This document shows positions 53,978 to 63,409 of a stretch of DNA of 64,000 bases, in pieces; position 1 is the stretch's first letter, and each line of letters opens with the position of its first letter. Origin of the DNA: Arthrobacter sp. zg-Y1171 (GTDB lineage: Bacteria; Actinomycetota; Actinomycetes; Actinomycetales; Micrococcaceae); contig NZ_CP104264.1 in assembly GCF_025244845.1 (NCBI RefSeq), forward strand, positions 2,852,001 to 2,916,000. The letters run 5' to 3'. The notes below the pieces were generated by a model that searched no databases, was not told the origin of the DNA, and saw only the letters and a list, made by a program, of their open reading frames with translations. A program made the position numbers and the translations under genes.

Positions 53978-54883
53978 CTAGACGAACTTCTCCCCGGTAA
54001 GCCGTTCATAGGCCTCCACATACCGGCTCCGGGTGCGTTCGACGACGTCGTCCGGGAGGGCAGGGGGCGGCGCATCGGAGTACCGGTCCCAGCCCGAGGC
54101 CGGTGAGGTAAGCCAGTCCCGCACATATTGCTTATCGAAGGACGGCTGGGCCTGGCCGGGTGAATACAGTGCCGCGTCCCAGAAACGGGACGAATCCGGG
54201 GTCAGCACTTCGTCCCCCAAAGTGACCGCACCGGTCACCGGATCCTTTCCGAACTCCACTTTGGTATCCGCAAGGATGATCCCGCGTTCCCGTGCCACGG
54301 CTTCTGCCCGGGTGTAGATCTGCAGCGTCAGCGTACGCAGCTCTTCCGCCGTGCCGGGGCCCACTGTGTCCACCACTGCCTCATAGGTGATGTTCTCGTC
54401 ATGTTCGCCCTGCTCGGCCTTGGCCGAGGGGGTAAACACGGCCGGTTCAATCCGCGAACCGTCCACCAGCCCGGCAGGCAGCGGCAACCCGCATACTGTC
54501 CGGGAGGCCTGGTACTCGGCCAGCCCGGAGCCGGTCAGGTAACCGCGCGCAATACACTCCACCGGGTACATCTCCAGCTTTTTGCAGATCATCGCCCGGC
54601 CGGCCACCGCCTCCGGAACACCATCCCGGGCGGAAATCACATGGTTCGGGATGTCCCCCAGCTGGTCAAACCACCAAAGACTGAGCTGGGTGAGGATCCG
54701 CCCCTTGTCCGGAATGGTGCTGGCCAGCACGTGGTCATACGCGCTGATCCGGTCGCTGGCCACTACCAGCACGCGGCCGGCGTCGTCCCCGTCCCCTTCG
54801 GGCACGTACAGATCGCGCACCTTGCCCGAATACACATGCCGCCAGCCGGGCAGCTGGGGCGCACGGCCCGTACCGTCACTCAT
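53978..54883 (-). CDS. purC: Phosphoribosylaminoimidazole-succinocarboxamide (SAICAR) synthase
   Basis: 301 residues from ATG 54883, which overlaps the purD stop (ATGA). Ligates aspartate to CAIR in purine synthesis. Motifs: VYSGKVRDLYVPEG at the ATP site, VVASDRISAYDHVLASTIPDKG, PVECIARGYLTGSGLAEYQ and the late IILADTKVEFGKD with the metal-binding Asp/Glu pair. The open frame extends upstream inside purD but that part is antisense noise. Confidence 0.95.
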   Translation of the reverse strand: MSDGTGRAPQLPGWRHVYSGKVRDLYVPEGDGDDAGRVLVVASDRISAYDHVLASTIPDKGRILTQLSLWWFDQLGDIPNHVISARDGVPEAVAGRAMICKKLEMYPVECIARGYLTGSGLAEYQASRTVCGLPLPAGLVDGSRIEPAVFTPSAKAEQGEHDENITYEAVVDTVGPGTAEELRTLTLQIYTRAEAVARERGIILADTKVEFGKDPVTGAVTLGDEVLTPDSSRFWDAALYSPGQAQPSFDKQYVRDWLTSPASGWDRYSDAPPPALPDDVVERTRSRYVEAYERLTGEKFV

Positions 54884-56223
54884 GCGAGTTTCCCTTCGCG
54901 GGCCACTTCGGCCTCCGGCTCGGCGGTGCTGCCCGGCTGCCCCGAGCTGCCTTCCGGAACCCGCACTTCGCCGCGGGCAGCCTTCAGGGCAATATCGGTG
55001 CGGTGCTGGGACCCTTCGAGCCGGATCAGATCGACGCCGGCGTAGGCACGGTCCCTCGCCTCGTTCAGGTCCGAACCCAGCGCGACAACGGAAAGCACCC
55101 GCCCGCCGGCGCTGTGCACTTTGTCCTTCTTGAGCTTGGTCCCGGCGTGCAGCACGTGTACGCCCTCCAGCCGCCCGGCTTTCTTCAGCCCGCGCACCCG
55201 GTCTCCGGTCCTCGGCTTGCCCGGATAGTTTTCTGCTGCCACCACGACGGCGACGGCGGGGCGCGGGTCCCATTTCAGCTGTTCCATGGCGTCCAGCTCC
55301 CCCTTGGCCGCCGCCATCAGCAGCCCGCCGAGCGGTGTCTTCAACCGGGCCAGCACCGCCTGCGTCTCCGGGTCACCGAAGCGGGCGTTGAATTCGATGA
55401 CCCGCACCCCGCGCGTCGTCAGGGCAAGCCCGCAGTACAGCACGCCCACGAAAGGGGTGCCGCGGGAAGCCATTTCGTCGATGGTCGGCTGCGCGACCCG
55501 GCGGACTACGTCCTGCACCAGCCCGGCCGGTGCCCAGTCCACAGGCGAGTAGGCGCCCATGCCACCGGTGTTGGGGCCGGCGTCGTTGTCGAAAATCCGC
55601 TTGAAGTCCTGGGCCGGAGCCAGCGGCACCACATGCCGTCCGTCCGAGAGCACGAAGAGCGAGACCTCGGGGCCGTCCAGGAATTCCTCGATCACCACGG
55701 TTCCGCCCGCCTGGAAGCAGGCGCGGGCATGCTCCAGTGCTTCCTTCCGGTCCGAAGTCACCACCACGCCCTTGCCCGCGGCCAGCCCGTCGTCCTTGAC
55801 CACGTACGGGGTGCCGAAGGTGTCGAGTGCGTCGGCGGCTTCCTCCATGGTGCCGGCCATGCGCGCCATGGCCGTGGGAACATTGGCGGCCGCCATGACC
55901 TGCTTGGCGAAGGCTTTGGAAGCTTCGAGCTGGGCGGCGGCCCGTGACGGACCGAACACGGCAAACCCCGCCTCCCGCAGCGCGTCGGCCACACCTGCCG
56001 CAAGCGGTGCTTCCGGTCCGATGACCACCAGGTCGGAACCGAGGGAGCGGGCCAGTTCCGTGACCGCGGAGGGGTCGGTGGCCTCGACCGGGTGGACCGG
56101 CACCAGCTGGGCAATGCCTGCGTTCCCGGGTGCCGCGTGGACCTCGCGGACATAGGGATCAGCCAGGAGCGCTCGGACAAGGGCATGTTCGCGGCCGCCG
56201 GGGCCTACTACGAGAACCTTCAC
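54880..56223 (-). CDS. purD: Phosphoribosylamine-glycine ligase (GAR synthetase)
   Basis: 447 residues. ATP-grasp enzyme joining glycine to phosphoribosylamine. It opens MKVLVVGPGGREHALVRALL; central motifs are PYVVKDDGLAAGKGVVV, FLDGPEVSLFVLSDG and RVIEFNARFGDPETQAVL. Coupled to purC by a 4-bp overlap. The two genes are divergent from ansB across a 306-bp region. Confidence 0.96.
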   Translation of the reverse strand: MKVLVVGPGGREHALVRALLADPYVREVHAAPGNAGIAQLVPVHPVEATDPSAVTELARSLGSDLVVIGPEAPLAAGVADALREAGFAVFGPSRAAAQLEASKAFAKQVMAAANVPTAMARMAGTMEEAADALDTFGTPYVVKDDGLAAGKGVVVTSDRKEALEHARACFQAGGTVVIEEFLDGPEVSLFVLSDGRHVVPLAPAQDFKRIFDNDAGPNTGGMGAYSPVDWAPAGLVQDVVRRVAQPTIDEMASRGTPFVGVLYCGLALTTRGVRVIEFNARFGDPETQAVLARLKTPLGGLLMAAAKGELDAMEQLKWDPRPAVAVVVAAENYPGKPRTGDRVRGLKKAGRLEGVHVLHAGTKLKKDKVHSAGGRVLSVVALGSDLNEARDRAYAGVDLIRLEGSQHRTDIALKAARGEVRVPEGSSGQPGSTAEPEAEVAREGKLA

Positions 56224-56529
56224 AGTAGATCAGGGTACTTGCTGGGATGGACCGCCTGAAAGCACCTGCCCAACATGACGCCGCGGCACGGATTGCCGCA
56301 GGGATGCCTGCCCGCGGCAGCTCGGCATCCCGGGCTACCTATTTGCCATCCGTCCGGTACCTGCAGGCCGGCGTCCCTTGCAGGTAGCCCCGAGGCGGAT
56401 CGATAGTGGAAGTGCGGGCGCTGCAGCGGTGCGGCGCATACCGAGGAACGGCGGGGGGCAGCGAGATCGACGGCGGTGCCGGGGCCGTCATCGCCGGTTC
56501 GCCCCCCGCACCCCTTTAGACTGAATAAC
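56224..56529. other. Divergent promoter region between purD and ansB
   Basis: No gene is supported. A hairpin GGGATGCC (56301-56308) with GGCATCCC (56324-56331) and a nearby GCGGC/GCCGC pair (56283-56299) are visible; they could be regulatory structures in a purD leader. No known riboswitch is recognised. Confidence 0.4.
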
Positions 56530-57534
56530 ATGAACGCAACTTTTACCGCGTCCGACGCCGTTGAACTGGCAGTGCTGGAGCGCAACGGTTTTATTGAATC
56601 CCGCCACATCGGCTCCGCCGTCGTGATGGCCGCCGACGGCACCGTGGTTACGGAACTCGGTGACATCGCCACGCCGATCTTCCCCCGCTCCACGCTCAAG
56701 CCGTTCCAAGCCGTCGCGGCCATGCAGTCCGGGGTGCCGCTGCGCGGGCCGCAGGTGGCACTTGCCGCCGCCAGCCACGTCGGCTCCCGGGAACACACCG
56801 ACGTCGTCCGCGGCATGCTGGCCGCCGCCGGCGTCACCGAGGGGCACCTGCAGTGCCCCGAGGACTGGCCGCAGGACACCGAGGCTCGAAATGAACTCAT
56901 CCGCGAAGGCAAGGGGCCTCAGCGGATCGCATTCAACTGTTCCGGCAAGCATGCCGCCTTCCTCTGGGCGTGCACCGAGAACAACTGGGACCACGCCACC
57001 TACCTGGATCCCCAGCATCCGCTGCAGCGCCGCATCGCAGAGGTGATCGAGGAATTCACCGGTGAAACCGTGCAGCACTGGGCGGTGGACGGCTGCGGCG
57101 CGCCGCTGGCCGCTGTCTCGCTGACCGGGCTGGCCCGCGGCATCGGCCGGCTGGCCAAGGCGCCGTCCGGCAAGCACGGCAACGCCCGTGCGGCAACGGT
57201 TGCCACCGCGATGCTCGACTATCCGTGGGCGGTGCACGGCCACGGCCGCGAGAACTCGGTTGTGATGGAGGACCTGGGGATCATCGCCAAGAACGGCGCC
57301 GAGGGTGTCCTGGTGCTGGGCACCGACACCGGCGTTGCCGTGGCGCTGAAGATGCTCGACGGCAATACCCGCGCCGCATCCCTGGTGGGCCTGACGCTGC
57401 TGGCTGCCAGCGGCGCCGTCGATCCGCTGGCCGTGGAGAAGGTGCTGACCAAGATCATGCAGCCGGTACTCGGCGGCGGACAGCCCGTGGGAAGCCTGCG
57501 GCTGGGTGCGCCGGTCACGGCGCTGCTGGGCTAG
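56530..57534 (+). CDS. ansB: L-asparaginase II-like protein (ReAV/PF06089 type)
   Basis: 334 residues from ATG 56530. Unlike the common Thr-type asparaginases, this family uses Ser/Lys and a Cys-Lys-Cys metal site. Visible: [10 protein letters not shown] (Ser54, Lys57), [10 protein letters not shown], the signature [12 protein letters not shown] (Cys137, Lys140) and [11 protein letters not shown] (Cys189). It hydrolyses asparagine to aspartate and ammonia, the aspartate being a substrate for purC. The SCP-like gene follows 4 bp downstream. The gene symbol for this family is used loosely. Confidence 0.85.
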   Translation: MNATFTASDAVELAVLERNGFIESRHIGSAVVMAADGTVVTELGDIATPIFPRSTLKPFQAVAAMQSGVPLRGPQVALAAASHVGSREHTDVVRGMLAAAGVTEGHLQCPEDWPQDTEARNELIREGKGPQRIAFNCSGKHAAFLWACTENNWDHATYLDPQHPLQRRIAEVIEEFTGETVQHWAVDGCGAPLAAVSLTGLARGIGRLAKAPSGKHGNARAATVATAMLDYPWAVHGHGRENSVVMEDLGIIAKNGAEGVLVLGTDTGVAVALKMLDGNTRAASLVGLTLLAASGAVDPLAVEKVLTKIMQPVLGGGQPVGSLRLGAPVTALLG

Positions 57535-57538
57535 AAGC

Positions 57539-57904
57539 GTGGCACGGCGCCGGATCTCGGGCGAAGACGGCAGGGCCGCCCTGCAGGCAGCGGCAGCCGG
57601 GGCAACTGACCGCGGCACCACTGCCATGGCAGTGCGGTATGCCCTGGAGGAACTTGCCGAACGCGCCCCCGGCAACAGCGTCGAGGTCCGGGTTCCGCCC
57701 TTCGGGGTGACCCAGTGCGTGGCAGGCCCCCGGCACACCCGCGGCACTCCCCCGAACGTCATCGAGACCGACGGCGCCACCTGGCTGGCGCTGGTCACCG
57801 GCCGGCAGTCCTGGGCCGACGCCGTTGCCGCGGGGAAGGTGGCCGCCTCGGGGCTGCGCGCGGACCTTTCCGAGGTGCTGCCGCTCTTCCGGACCGGGTC
57901 CTAG
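57539..57904 (+). CDS. Sterol-carrier-like family protein
   Basis: 121 residues from a GTG at 57539. The pattern [20 protein letters not shown], then [20 protein letters not shown] and [20 protein letters not shown] is typical of the small actinobacterial SCP2/MDMPI-related proteins found next to purine genes. Its biochemical function is not established. In a probable operon with ansB. Confidence 0.78.
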   Translation: MARRRISGEDGRAALQAAAAGATDRGTTAMAVRYALEELAERAPGNSVEVRVPPFGVTQCVAGPRHTRGTPPNVIETDGATWLALVTGRQSWADAVAAGKVAASGLRADLSEVLPLFRTGS

Positions 57905-57984
57905 GATCCCCGGCCGGGATCCGTCCCGTCCGCGCCTGGTTTCCATCGGCAAGCGGGAGAGTGCCCGGCCGGTAGAATCGAAGC

Positions 57985-58305
57985 ATGGTTTCCGAGCAGC
58001 ACAGCCCTGAGCGCCGCGAGATTACGGTCCGCCGCGCTCCCCGTTTCGTCCCTTTCCTGGCACTGGGAGTGGTTGCCGGGTTTATTGCTGCCCTCTTCGT
58101 CGCTTACGGCGGGGCCGAGAACCCCAGCTTCACGCGTGAAGCCACCCTCGGGTTCTTCACCGTCATGTTCGGCCTCCCGGGGCTGCTGCTGGGCGCCTTG
58201 ACCGCCCTCATCCTGGATTGGATCAGTGTCCGCAGGGCCCGCCGGTCCATGGTGGAAAGCGTAGATCCCGCGGAACCGGAGAGCCGGGAACAGCCGTCGT
58301 CGTAA
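57985..58305 (+). CDS. Small membrane protein
   Basis: 106 residues with two membrane helices (FVPFLALGVVAGFIAALFVA and FTVMFGLPGLLLGALTALIL) and charged ends. It resembles the conserved actinobacterial protein that commonly precedes purF. Function unknown. Confidence 0.75.
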   Translation: MVSEQHSPERREITVRRAPRFVPFLALGVVAGFIAALFVAYGGAENPSFTREATLGFFTVMFGLPGLLLGALTALILDWISVRRARRSMVESVDPAEPESREQPSS

Positions 58306-58355
58306 CGGTTGCGCGCACAGCCCGCGCCGCCGGTTGTCCATGAGACAATTCACAC

Positions 58356-59915
58356 ATGGCACGTGGAGACGGACAGCTTTCCCATGATCTGATGCCCGGA
58401 GAAAAAGGCCCGCAGGATGCCTGCGGAGTCTTCGGAGTCTGGGCCCCCGGCGAAGAGGTGGCGAAGCTTACCTATTACGGGTTGTACGCCCTGCAGCACC
58501 GCGGACAGGAGTCCGCCGGCATAGCAACCAGCGACGGCAACCGCATCAGCGTATACAAGGACATGGGGCTGGTATCCCAGGTCTTCGACGAAACCACGCT
58601 CAATACCCTTTTGGGGCACATTGCGGTGGGGCACTGCCGGTATTCGACCACCGGAGCCTCCCACTGGGCCAATGCCCAGCCCACCCTCGGCGCCACCGCG
58701 AGCGGCACCGTGGCCCTGGCGCACAACGGCAACCTGACCAACTCCGCTGAACTGTATGAACTGATCCTCGAGCGCGAAGGCCGGCCCCGCTCCGGCGAAA
58801 TCGCCCAGGGCAACACCTCCGACACGGCGTTGGTCACCGCTTTGCTCAACGGCAGCGACGGACGCTCCCTGGAGGACACGGCCATGGAGCTGCTGCCGAA
58901 ACTGCGCGGCGCGTTCTCCTTTGTGTTTATGGATGAGGGCACCCTCTACGCCGCGCGGGACACCTACGGCGTCCGGCCGCTGGTGCTTGGAAGGCTGGAG
59001 CGTGGCTGGGTGGTGGCCTCCGAAGGCTCCGCCCTCGCCACGGTGGGAGCCAGTTTCATCCGGGAGATCAAGCCGGGCGAATTCATTGCCATTGACGAAT
59101 CCGGGGTCCGCAGCCGCACCTTCGGGGAGCCGACGCCGGCCGGCTGCGTGTTCGAGTACGTTTACCTCGCCCGCCCCGACGCCACCATTGCCGGCCGGTC
59201 GGTGTACGAATCCCGGGTCGAGATGGGCCGGCAGCTGGCACGGGAAAACGCGGTCGAGGCGGACATCGTGATCCCGGTTCCGGAATCCGGCACCCCGGCG
59301 GCAGTGGGATACGCCGAGGAGTCCGGCATTCCCTTTGCCCACGGGTTCGTCAAGAACTCCTACGTTGGCCGTACCTTCATCCAGCCCAGCCAGACCCTTC
59401 GCCAGCTCGGCATCAAACTGAAGCTGAACGCCCTCGAATCGGTAATCCGCGGGAAGCGGGTAGTGGTGGTGGATGATTCCATCGTGCGCGGCAATACGCA
59501 GCGTGCCATTGTCCGGATGCTGCACGAAGCCGGCGCCCTCGAGGTCCACGTGAAGATCTCCTCTCCCCCGGTGAAGTGGCCGTGCTTCTACGGCATCGAC
59601 TTCGCGTCCCGGGCCGAGTTGATCGCCAACGGCGCTGCCGTGGAGGAAATCCGCGCGTCCATCGGTGCGGACAGCCTGGCGTACATTTCCGAAGACGGCA
59701 TGATCGATGCGACCCTGCAGCCGCGGGAACGGTTGTGCACGGCGTGCTTCACCGGCGTCTACCCCATCGAGCTGCCCGCCGCGGACCGGTTGGGGAAGAA
59801 CCTGCTGGAACCTGCCAATCCCGCGGAAGCCGCCGGATCCAACGGCTGTGACCCGGGACCGGACAGCGAATACGAGAACCTGCTTACCGACGCCGAAAAG
59901 AAAGAAGCCGTATGA
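58356..59915 (+). CDS. purF: Amidophosphoribosyltransferase
   Basis: 519 residues. First committed step of purine synthesis. A 22-residue propeptide precedes the catalytic Cys23 in DACGVFGVWAP (Ntn glutaminase). The phosphoribosyltransferase part has the PRPP loop VVVVDDSIVRGNTQ, and the C-terminal region has CTACFTGVYPIELP, where Cys residues correspond to the iron-sulfur ligands of the Bacillus-type enzyme. ATGA overlap with purM. Confidence 0.96.
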   Translation: MARGDGQLSHDLMPGEKGPQDACGVFGVWAPGEEVAKLTYYGLYALQHRGQESAGIATSDGNRISVYKDMGLVSQVFDETTLNTLLGHIAVGHCRYSTTGASHWANAQPTLGATASGTVALAHNGNLTNSAELYELILEREGRPRSGEIAQGNTSDTALVTALLNGSDGRSLEDTAMELLPKLRGAFSFVFMDEGTLYAARDTYGVRPLVLGRLERGWVVASEGSALATVGASFIREIKPGEFIAIDESGVRSRTFGEPTPAGCVFEYVYLARPDATIAGRSVYESRVEMGRQLARENAVEADIVIPVPESGTPAAVGYAEESGIPFAHGFVKNSYVGRTFIQPSQTLRQLGIKLKLNALESVIRGKRVVVVDDSIVRGNTQRAIVRMLHEAGALEVHVKISSPPVKWPCFYGIDFASRAELIANGAAVEEIRASIGADSLAYISEDGMIDATLQPRERLCTACFTGVYPIELPAADRLGKNLLEPANPAEAAGSNGCDPGPDSEYENLLTDAEKKEAV

Positions 59916-61021
59916 ACGCCACCTCCATCACCTACGCGTCCGCAGGAGTGGATGTCGAAGCCGGCGATAAAGCCGTTGAACTGATGAAGGCGGCCGTCAA
60001 GGCCACCCACAATCCGTCGGTGCTGGGCGGAGTGGGCGGTTTCGCCGGCCTTTACGATGCCTCGCGGCTGCTCAGCTACCGGAAGCCGCTCCTCGCAACG
60101 TCCACGGACGGCGTCGGAACCAAGGTTGCCATCGCGCAGGCTATGGACATCCACGACACCATCGGCTTCGATCTCGTGGGCATGGTGGTGGACGACATCG
60201 TGGTGGTGGGAGCCGAGCCGTTGTTCATGACGGACTACATCGCCTGCGGCAAGGTTGTGCCGGAGCGCATCGCCGACATAGTCCGCGGCATCGCGGCGGC
60301 CTGCGAGGTGGCCGGCACGGCGCTGGTCGGCGGGGAAACCGCCGAGCATCCAGGCCTGCTGGGTGAGCACGAGTACGACGTCGCGGGCGCTGCCACGGGC
60401 GTGGTGGAGGCGGACCGGCTCCTCGGCCCGGACCGGGTGCGCCGCGGCGACGTAGTCATCGGTATGGCATCTTCGGGGATCCACTCCAACGGCTACTCCC
60501 TGGTCCGCCGCGTCATCAACCATGCCGGGTGGCAGCTTGAACGCCAGGTTTCCGAACTGGGACGCACCCTGGGCGAGGAACTGCTCGAACCTACCCGCGT
60601 CTACGCCGCTGACTGCCTTGACCTCGCCCGCTACGAGGCGGCCGGAGTGCATGGTTTCAGCCACGTGACCGGCGGCGGGTTGGCAGCAAACCTGGCCCGT
60701 GTGCTGCCGAAGGGGTTGCAGGCCACGGTGGACCGCTCCACCTGGGAACTGCCGCCGGTGTTCAAGCTGATCGCTGAACTGGGCAACGTGCCTCAGCCGG
60801 ACCTTGAACGGACGCTGAACCTCGGTGTCGGCATGGTGGCGATCGTCGATGCAGGAAGCGCGGAGGCCGCCCTCGAGCGCCTCGCGGCCCGCGGCGTCCC
60901 TGCCTGGGTCATGGGCACCGTCGGCGGGATTGAAACGCCGTCCGGCGCCGATTCCGATTTTGTGCAGGGCGCCAAGGGCGTCGACGGCGGTGCCGTCCGC
61001 TTGGTCGGGACCTACGCCTGA
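59912..61021 (+). CDS. purM: Phosphoribosylformylglycinamidine cyclo-ligase (AIR synthetase)
   Basis: 369 residues. Closes the imidazole ring to form AIR. Features: YASAGVDVEAGDKAVELMK at the start, LATSTDGVGTKVAIAQAM, MVVDDIVVVGAEPLFMTDYI and IGMASSGIHSNGYSLVRRVI, then HVTGGGLAANLARVLP. Coupled to purF by a 4-bp overlap. Confidence 0.97.
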   Translation: MNATSITYASAGVDVEAGDKAVELMKAAVKATHNPSVLGGVGGFAGLYDASRLLSYRKPLLATSTDGVGTKVAIAQAMDIHDTIGFDLVGMVVDDIVVVGAEPLFMTDYIACGKVVPERIADIVRGIAAACEVAGTALVGGETAEHPGLLGEHEYDVAGAATGVVEADRLLGPDRVRRGDVVIGMASSGIHSNGYSLVRRVINHAGWQLERQVSELGRTLGEELLEPTRVYAADCLDLARYEAAGVHGFSHVTGGGLAANLARVLPKGLQATVDRSTWELPPVFKLIAELGNVPQPDLERTLNLGVGMVAIVDAGSAEAALERLAARGVPAWVMGTVGGIETPSGADSDFVQGAKGVDGGAVRLVGTYA

Positions 61022-61040
61022 GCGCTCCGGCCGGGTAGAG

Positions 61041-61077
61041 CAAGGCCCCGCACCGGATACGCCGGTGCGGGGCCTTG
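61041..61077. terminator. Hairpin terminator after purM
   Basis: A 16-bp stem CAAGGCCCCGCACCGG / CCGGTGCGGGGCCTTG with a 5-base loop follows the purM stop. There is no long T-tract, so efficiency is uncertain. Confidence 0.65.
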
Positions 61078-61180
61078 ACCTAAGAGAAACCTACTTACAG
61101 GCTTAACGCCAATCAGCGGACCCACCCTAAGGTGATCCGCTGAAGGAGGCAATTGGCCAACGTCGTTGAGGAAATTACCG

Positions 61181-61414
61181 CTAGCCTACGCGGCGGTTAC
61201 CCTCATCATCGTCATCGTCGCCAAATTGATCCGCGTACTTATCTTCGTACGCCGAGTAGTCGGGCTCAGCCGGCTCCTCGGGATATCGACTGGATGGACG
61301 ACTCGTCGGTCCTGAGAGCTCACGCTGCAGCGCCGAGTAGTCCGTGGCCGGGGTGAAGTACTTCATCTCCCGAGCCTGCTTGGTTGCTTTTGCCTTTTGA
61401 CGGCCGCGCCCCAT
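61181..61414 (-). CDS. DUF3073-family protein
   Basis: 77 residues from ATG 61414 with AAGGGGG upstream. It begins MGRGRQKAKATKQAREMKYF and ends in an acidic tail (DQFGDDDDDEGNRR), the typical DUF3073 pattern of actinobacteria. Basic N-terminus and acidic C-terminus suggest nucleic-acid or protein binding; function not established. It converges on purM. Confidence 0.88.
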   Translation of the reverse strand: MGRGRQKAKATKQAREMKYFTPATDYSALQRELSGPTSRPSSRYPEEPAEPDYSAYEDKYADQFGDDDDDEGNRRVG

Positions 61415-61691
61415 GGCGTGACCCCCTTTTTGCGTCGATCCGGAGGTTAGTCGTTCGGGCAGATGAACGAGGGCCCCGGAATATTTGGTCAATTTGTCGT
61501 AAGTACAGGTTACATGTTTTCCCGCTGGCTTGTGCCCCCTTGACCGCGGCGAGGAGTATTCCCGGGGCATTAGCACAGGGCCTCCGGCACGCCGGTCCCT
61601 GCGCCCGCCCTCAGATATTGGCTAAAGTCAGGGGTAGAGACAGTTTTGGGGTGCATCATGCCACCGCCTACAGGGAGGACAGACGTTCACC

Positions 61692-63326
61692 ATGAGCGAT
61701 CAGAAAAGTACACCGGAAGCGGTTTATCCGCCGCCGGAGAAGGACAGTACGCCGGGAGCCCTCCCCGATCTGAGCGCGCATTCGGACTCCCCCGCGTGGC
61801 TCTCTGAAGACGGAAACCACGACGCCGGTGTCTGGGAACGCAGTTTCGAGGGTGCCGGGGAGCCTGACATGGCTGCCGAAGGGGCTGACGGCGCGGGCTC
61901 CGCAGCGACTGCACTGGCTACGGACGCCGGAACTGAACGCGACGGCGACGAAACCGCTGCGTTGGAGCTTCCCGCGGAGCCGGTGGTGGTGGCACCCGAG
62001 GACCTCGAGCTGGAAGAACCCTCCCTGGCCGAGCCGGCCCTGAGTGAGGACGCCGTGGAAGCAGCGGCCCTCGACCAGGTTGCCTCGGAAACCGCTGCAG
62101 CCGAGGCCAACGCGGCGGAAGCAGGGCGCCTGTCCGGACTTGAACCGGCTCCTGCCGGGACCGAAGTCCAGGTGGACGCTAACGCCGCCGGCACCGATGG
62201 GCGCGGAGAAACTGACGAGACGACCGCTCTTTCCGGTTCAACACCCGAAGATGGCGAGGCAACGGCCTCCGGTTCAGCTGCCGGTACCGCTGCGGCCGAC
62301 GGCGCGGAGGCTGAAGCCGTGCCGGACGGCACCGACGCCGAAGCCGTTCCGGACGGCACCGACGGTACGGAAGACGCCGCGGCCCACGGAGACGGTGCAG
62401 ATAACTCCAACGCCGAGGGCACCGAGACTGAAGCCGTGCCCGACAGCACCGACGAGGCTGAGGGCTTCAAAGCCGATGGCGGCGAAGGTGAAGCCGCCGC
62501 AGGGCTAGACGTTCCGGCGTCCGGTGAAACACCTGAACCGGCCGCTGAAGCGGAGCAGGAGCCGTCCGGAGGGGACACTGAACCGCACCCCCTGCATGGC
62601 ATCAACGCGGCCGCACCGATGACCGCCGCACCCCAGGAGCGAGCAGTAGCCCCGGTTGCTGCATCCGGCGAACCGGAGCCCGTTGCGGCAGCTGTGCCGG
62701 CGGGCGACACCCGCCGGTCACGCCGGCTGGCCGAAAGCCAGGCATCGGGGGCAACAGCAGCCTCCAAGCAGCCCGGCGCAGCCTCCGGCGCCACGGCCTC
62801 CGCAACAGGGGCAGGGACGGCGGCAGGCATCGCTCCCGCCGCGGCAAAGGGCAGCGGCAAGAGCAAGAGCAACACCCGCCTGCTTCTGGTACTCGGCGGC
62901 GTTGTGCTCGCCGCCGTCGTCGCCATCCTGCTTTTCGTGTTCGTCTTTAACGACAAGGAGGAAGGCGTCATCTCCGAGGATGTGAGCCCCCTGGAGCTGG
63001 TGGAGGGAGCGTGCCTGAAGGATTGGGACGACGTCAACTCCGGCGCCACCGTAGTCACCTGCGAAACACCGCACAACGCCCAGCTGGTCGCCACCGACAG
63101 CTACACCGAGGATGCTGCCTTCCCCGGCACCGGCGCCCTGGAGGAGCGGGTCAACGAGGTCTGCAAGGCCGTGGAGTATGCCGACGCCGCCGCGGAGTCC
63201 CCGGGCTTGAAGCTGACCAAGTCCATCCCTACCGAGCAGACCTGGGCCTCCGGCGACCGCCGCGTGGACTGCATTGTTTTCGCCCCCGAGGGCCAGGACC
63301 TCACCGAGTCCCTGGTGCAGGAGTAA
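61692..63326 (+). CDS. Single-pass membrane protein with septum-formation-like C-terminal domain
   Basis: 544 residues. A very long acidic Ala/Glu/Thr-rich region (about 1-390) with imperfect EAVPDGTD repeats precedes one membrane helix (LLLVLGGVVLAAVVAILLFV, about 397-418). The outer C-terminal domain has paired Cys (VEGACLKDWDDV, VTCETPHNAQ, NEVCKAVEY, RRVDCIVFAP), the arrangement of the actinobacterial Septum_form family. A ribosome-binding site AGGGAGG lies upstream. The disordered cytoplasmic part is unusually long for such a protein. Confidence 0.8.
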   Translation: MSDQKSTPEAVYPPPEKDSTPGALPDLSAHSDSPAWLSEDGNHDAGVWERSFEGAGEPDMAAEGADGAGSAATALATDAGTERDGDETAALELPAEPVVVAPEDLELEEPSLAEPALSEDAVEAAALDQVASETAAAEANAAEAGRLSGLEPAPAGTEVQVDANAAGTDGRGETDETTALSGSTPEDGEATASGSAAGTAAADGAEAEAVPDGTDAEAVPDGTDGTEDAAAHGDGADNSNAEGTETEAVPDSTDEAEGFKADGGEGEAAAGLDVPASGETPEPAAEAEQEPSGGDTEPHPLHGINAAAPMTAAPQERAVAPVAASGEPEPVAAAVPAGDTRRSRRLAESQASGATAASKQPGAASGATASATGAGTAAGIAPAAAKGSGKSKSNTRLLLVLGGVVLAAVVAILLFVFVFNDKEEGVISEDVSPLELVEGACLKDWDDVNSGATVVTCETPHNAQLVATDSYTEDAAFPGTGALEERVNEVCKAVEYADAAAESPGLKLTKSIPTEQTWASGDRRVDCIVFAPEGQDLTESLVQE

Positions 63327-63360
63327 GCGGGTACGGGAGTAAGCGCAGCCAAACAGCACA

Positions 63361-63398
63361 AAGGCGCGCGGCGGGCATCATCCGCCGCGCGCCTTTTT
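63361..63398. terminator. Bidirectional terminator between the septum-like gene and clpB
   Basis: A 14-bp stem AAGGCGCGCGGCGG / CCGCCGCGCGCCTT is followed by TTTTT on the + strand and preceded by AA on the other side. Confidence 0.85.
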
Positions 63399-63409
63399 GG
63401 TCTTCGGAC

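Noticed and set aside
55003..55947. Long + strand frames opposite purD and similar frames opposite purF, acs and the PBP gene
   Set aside because: They are shadows of clearly identified genes on the other strand.
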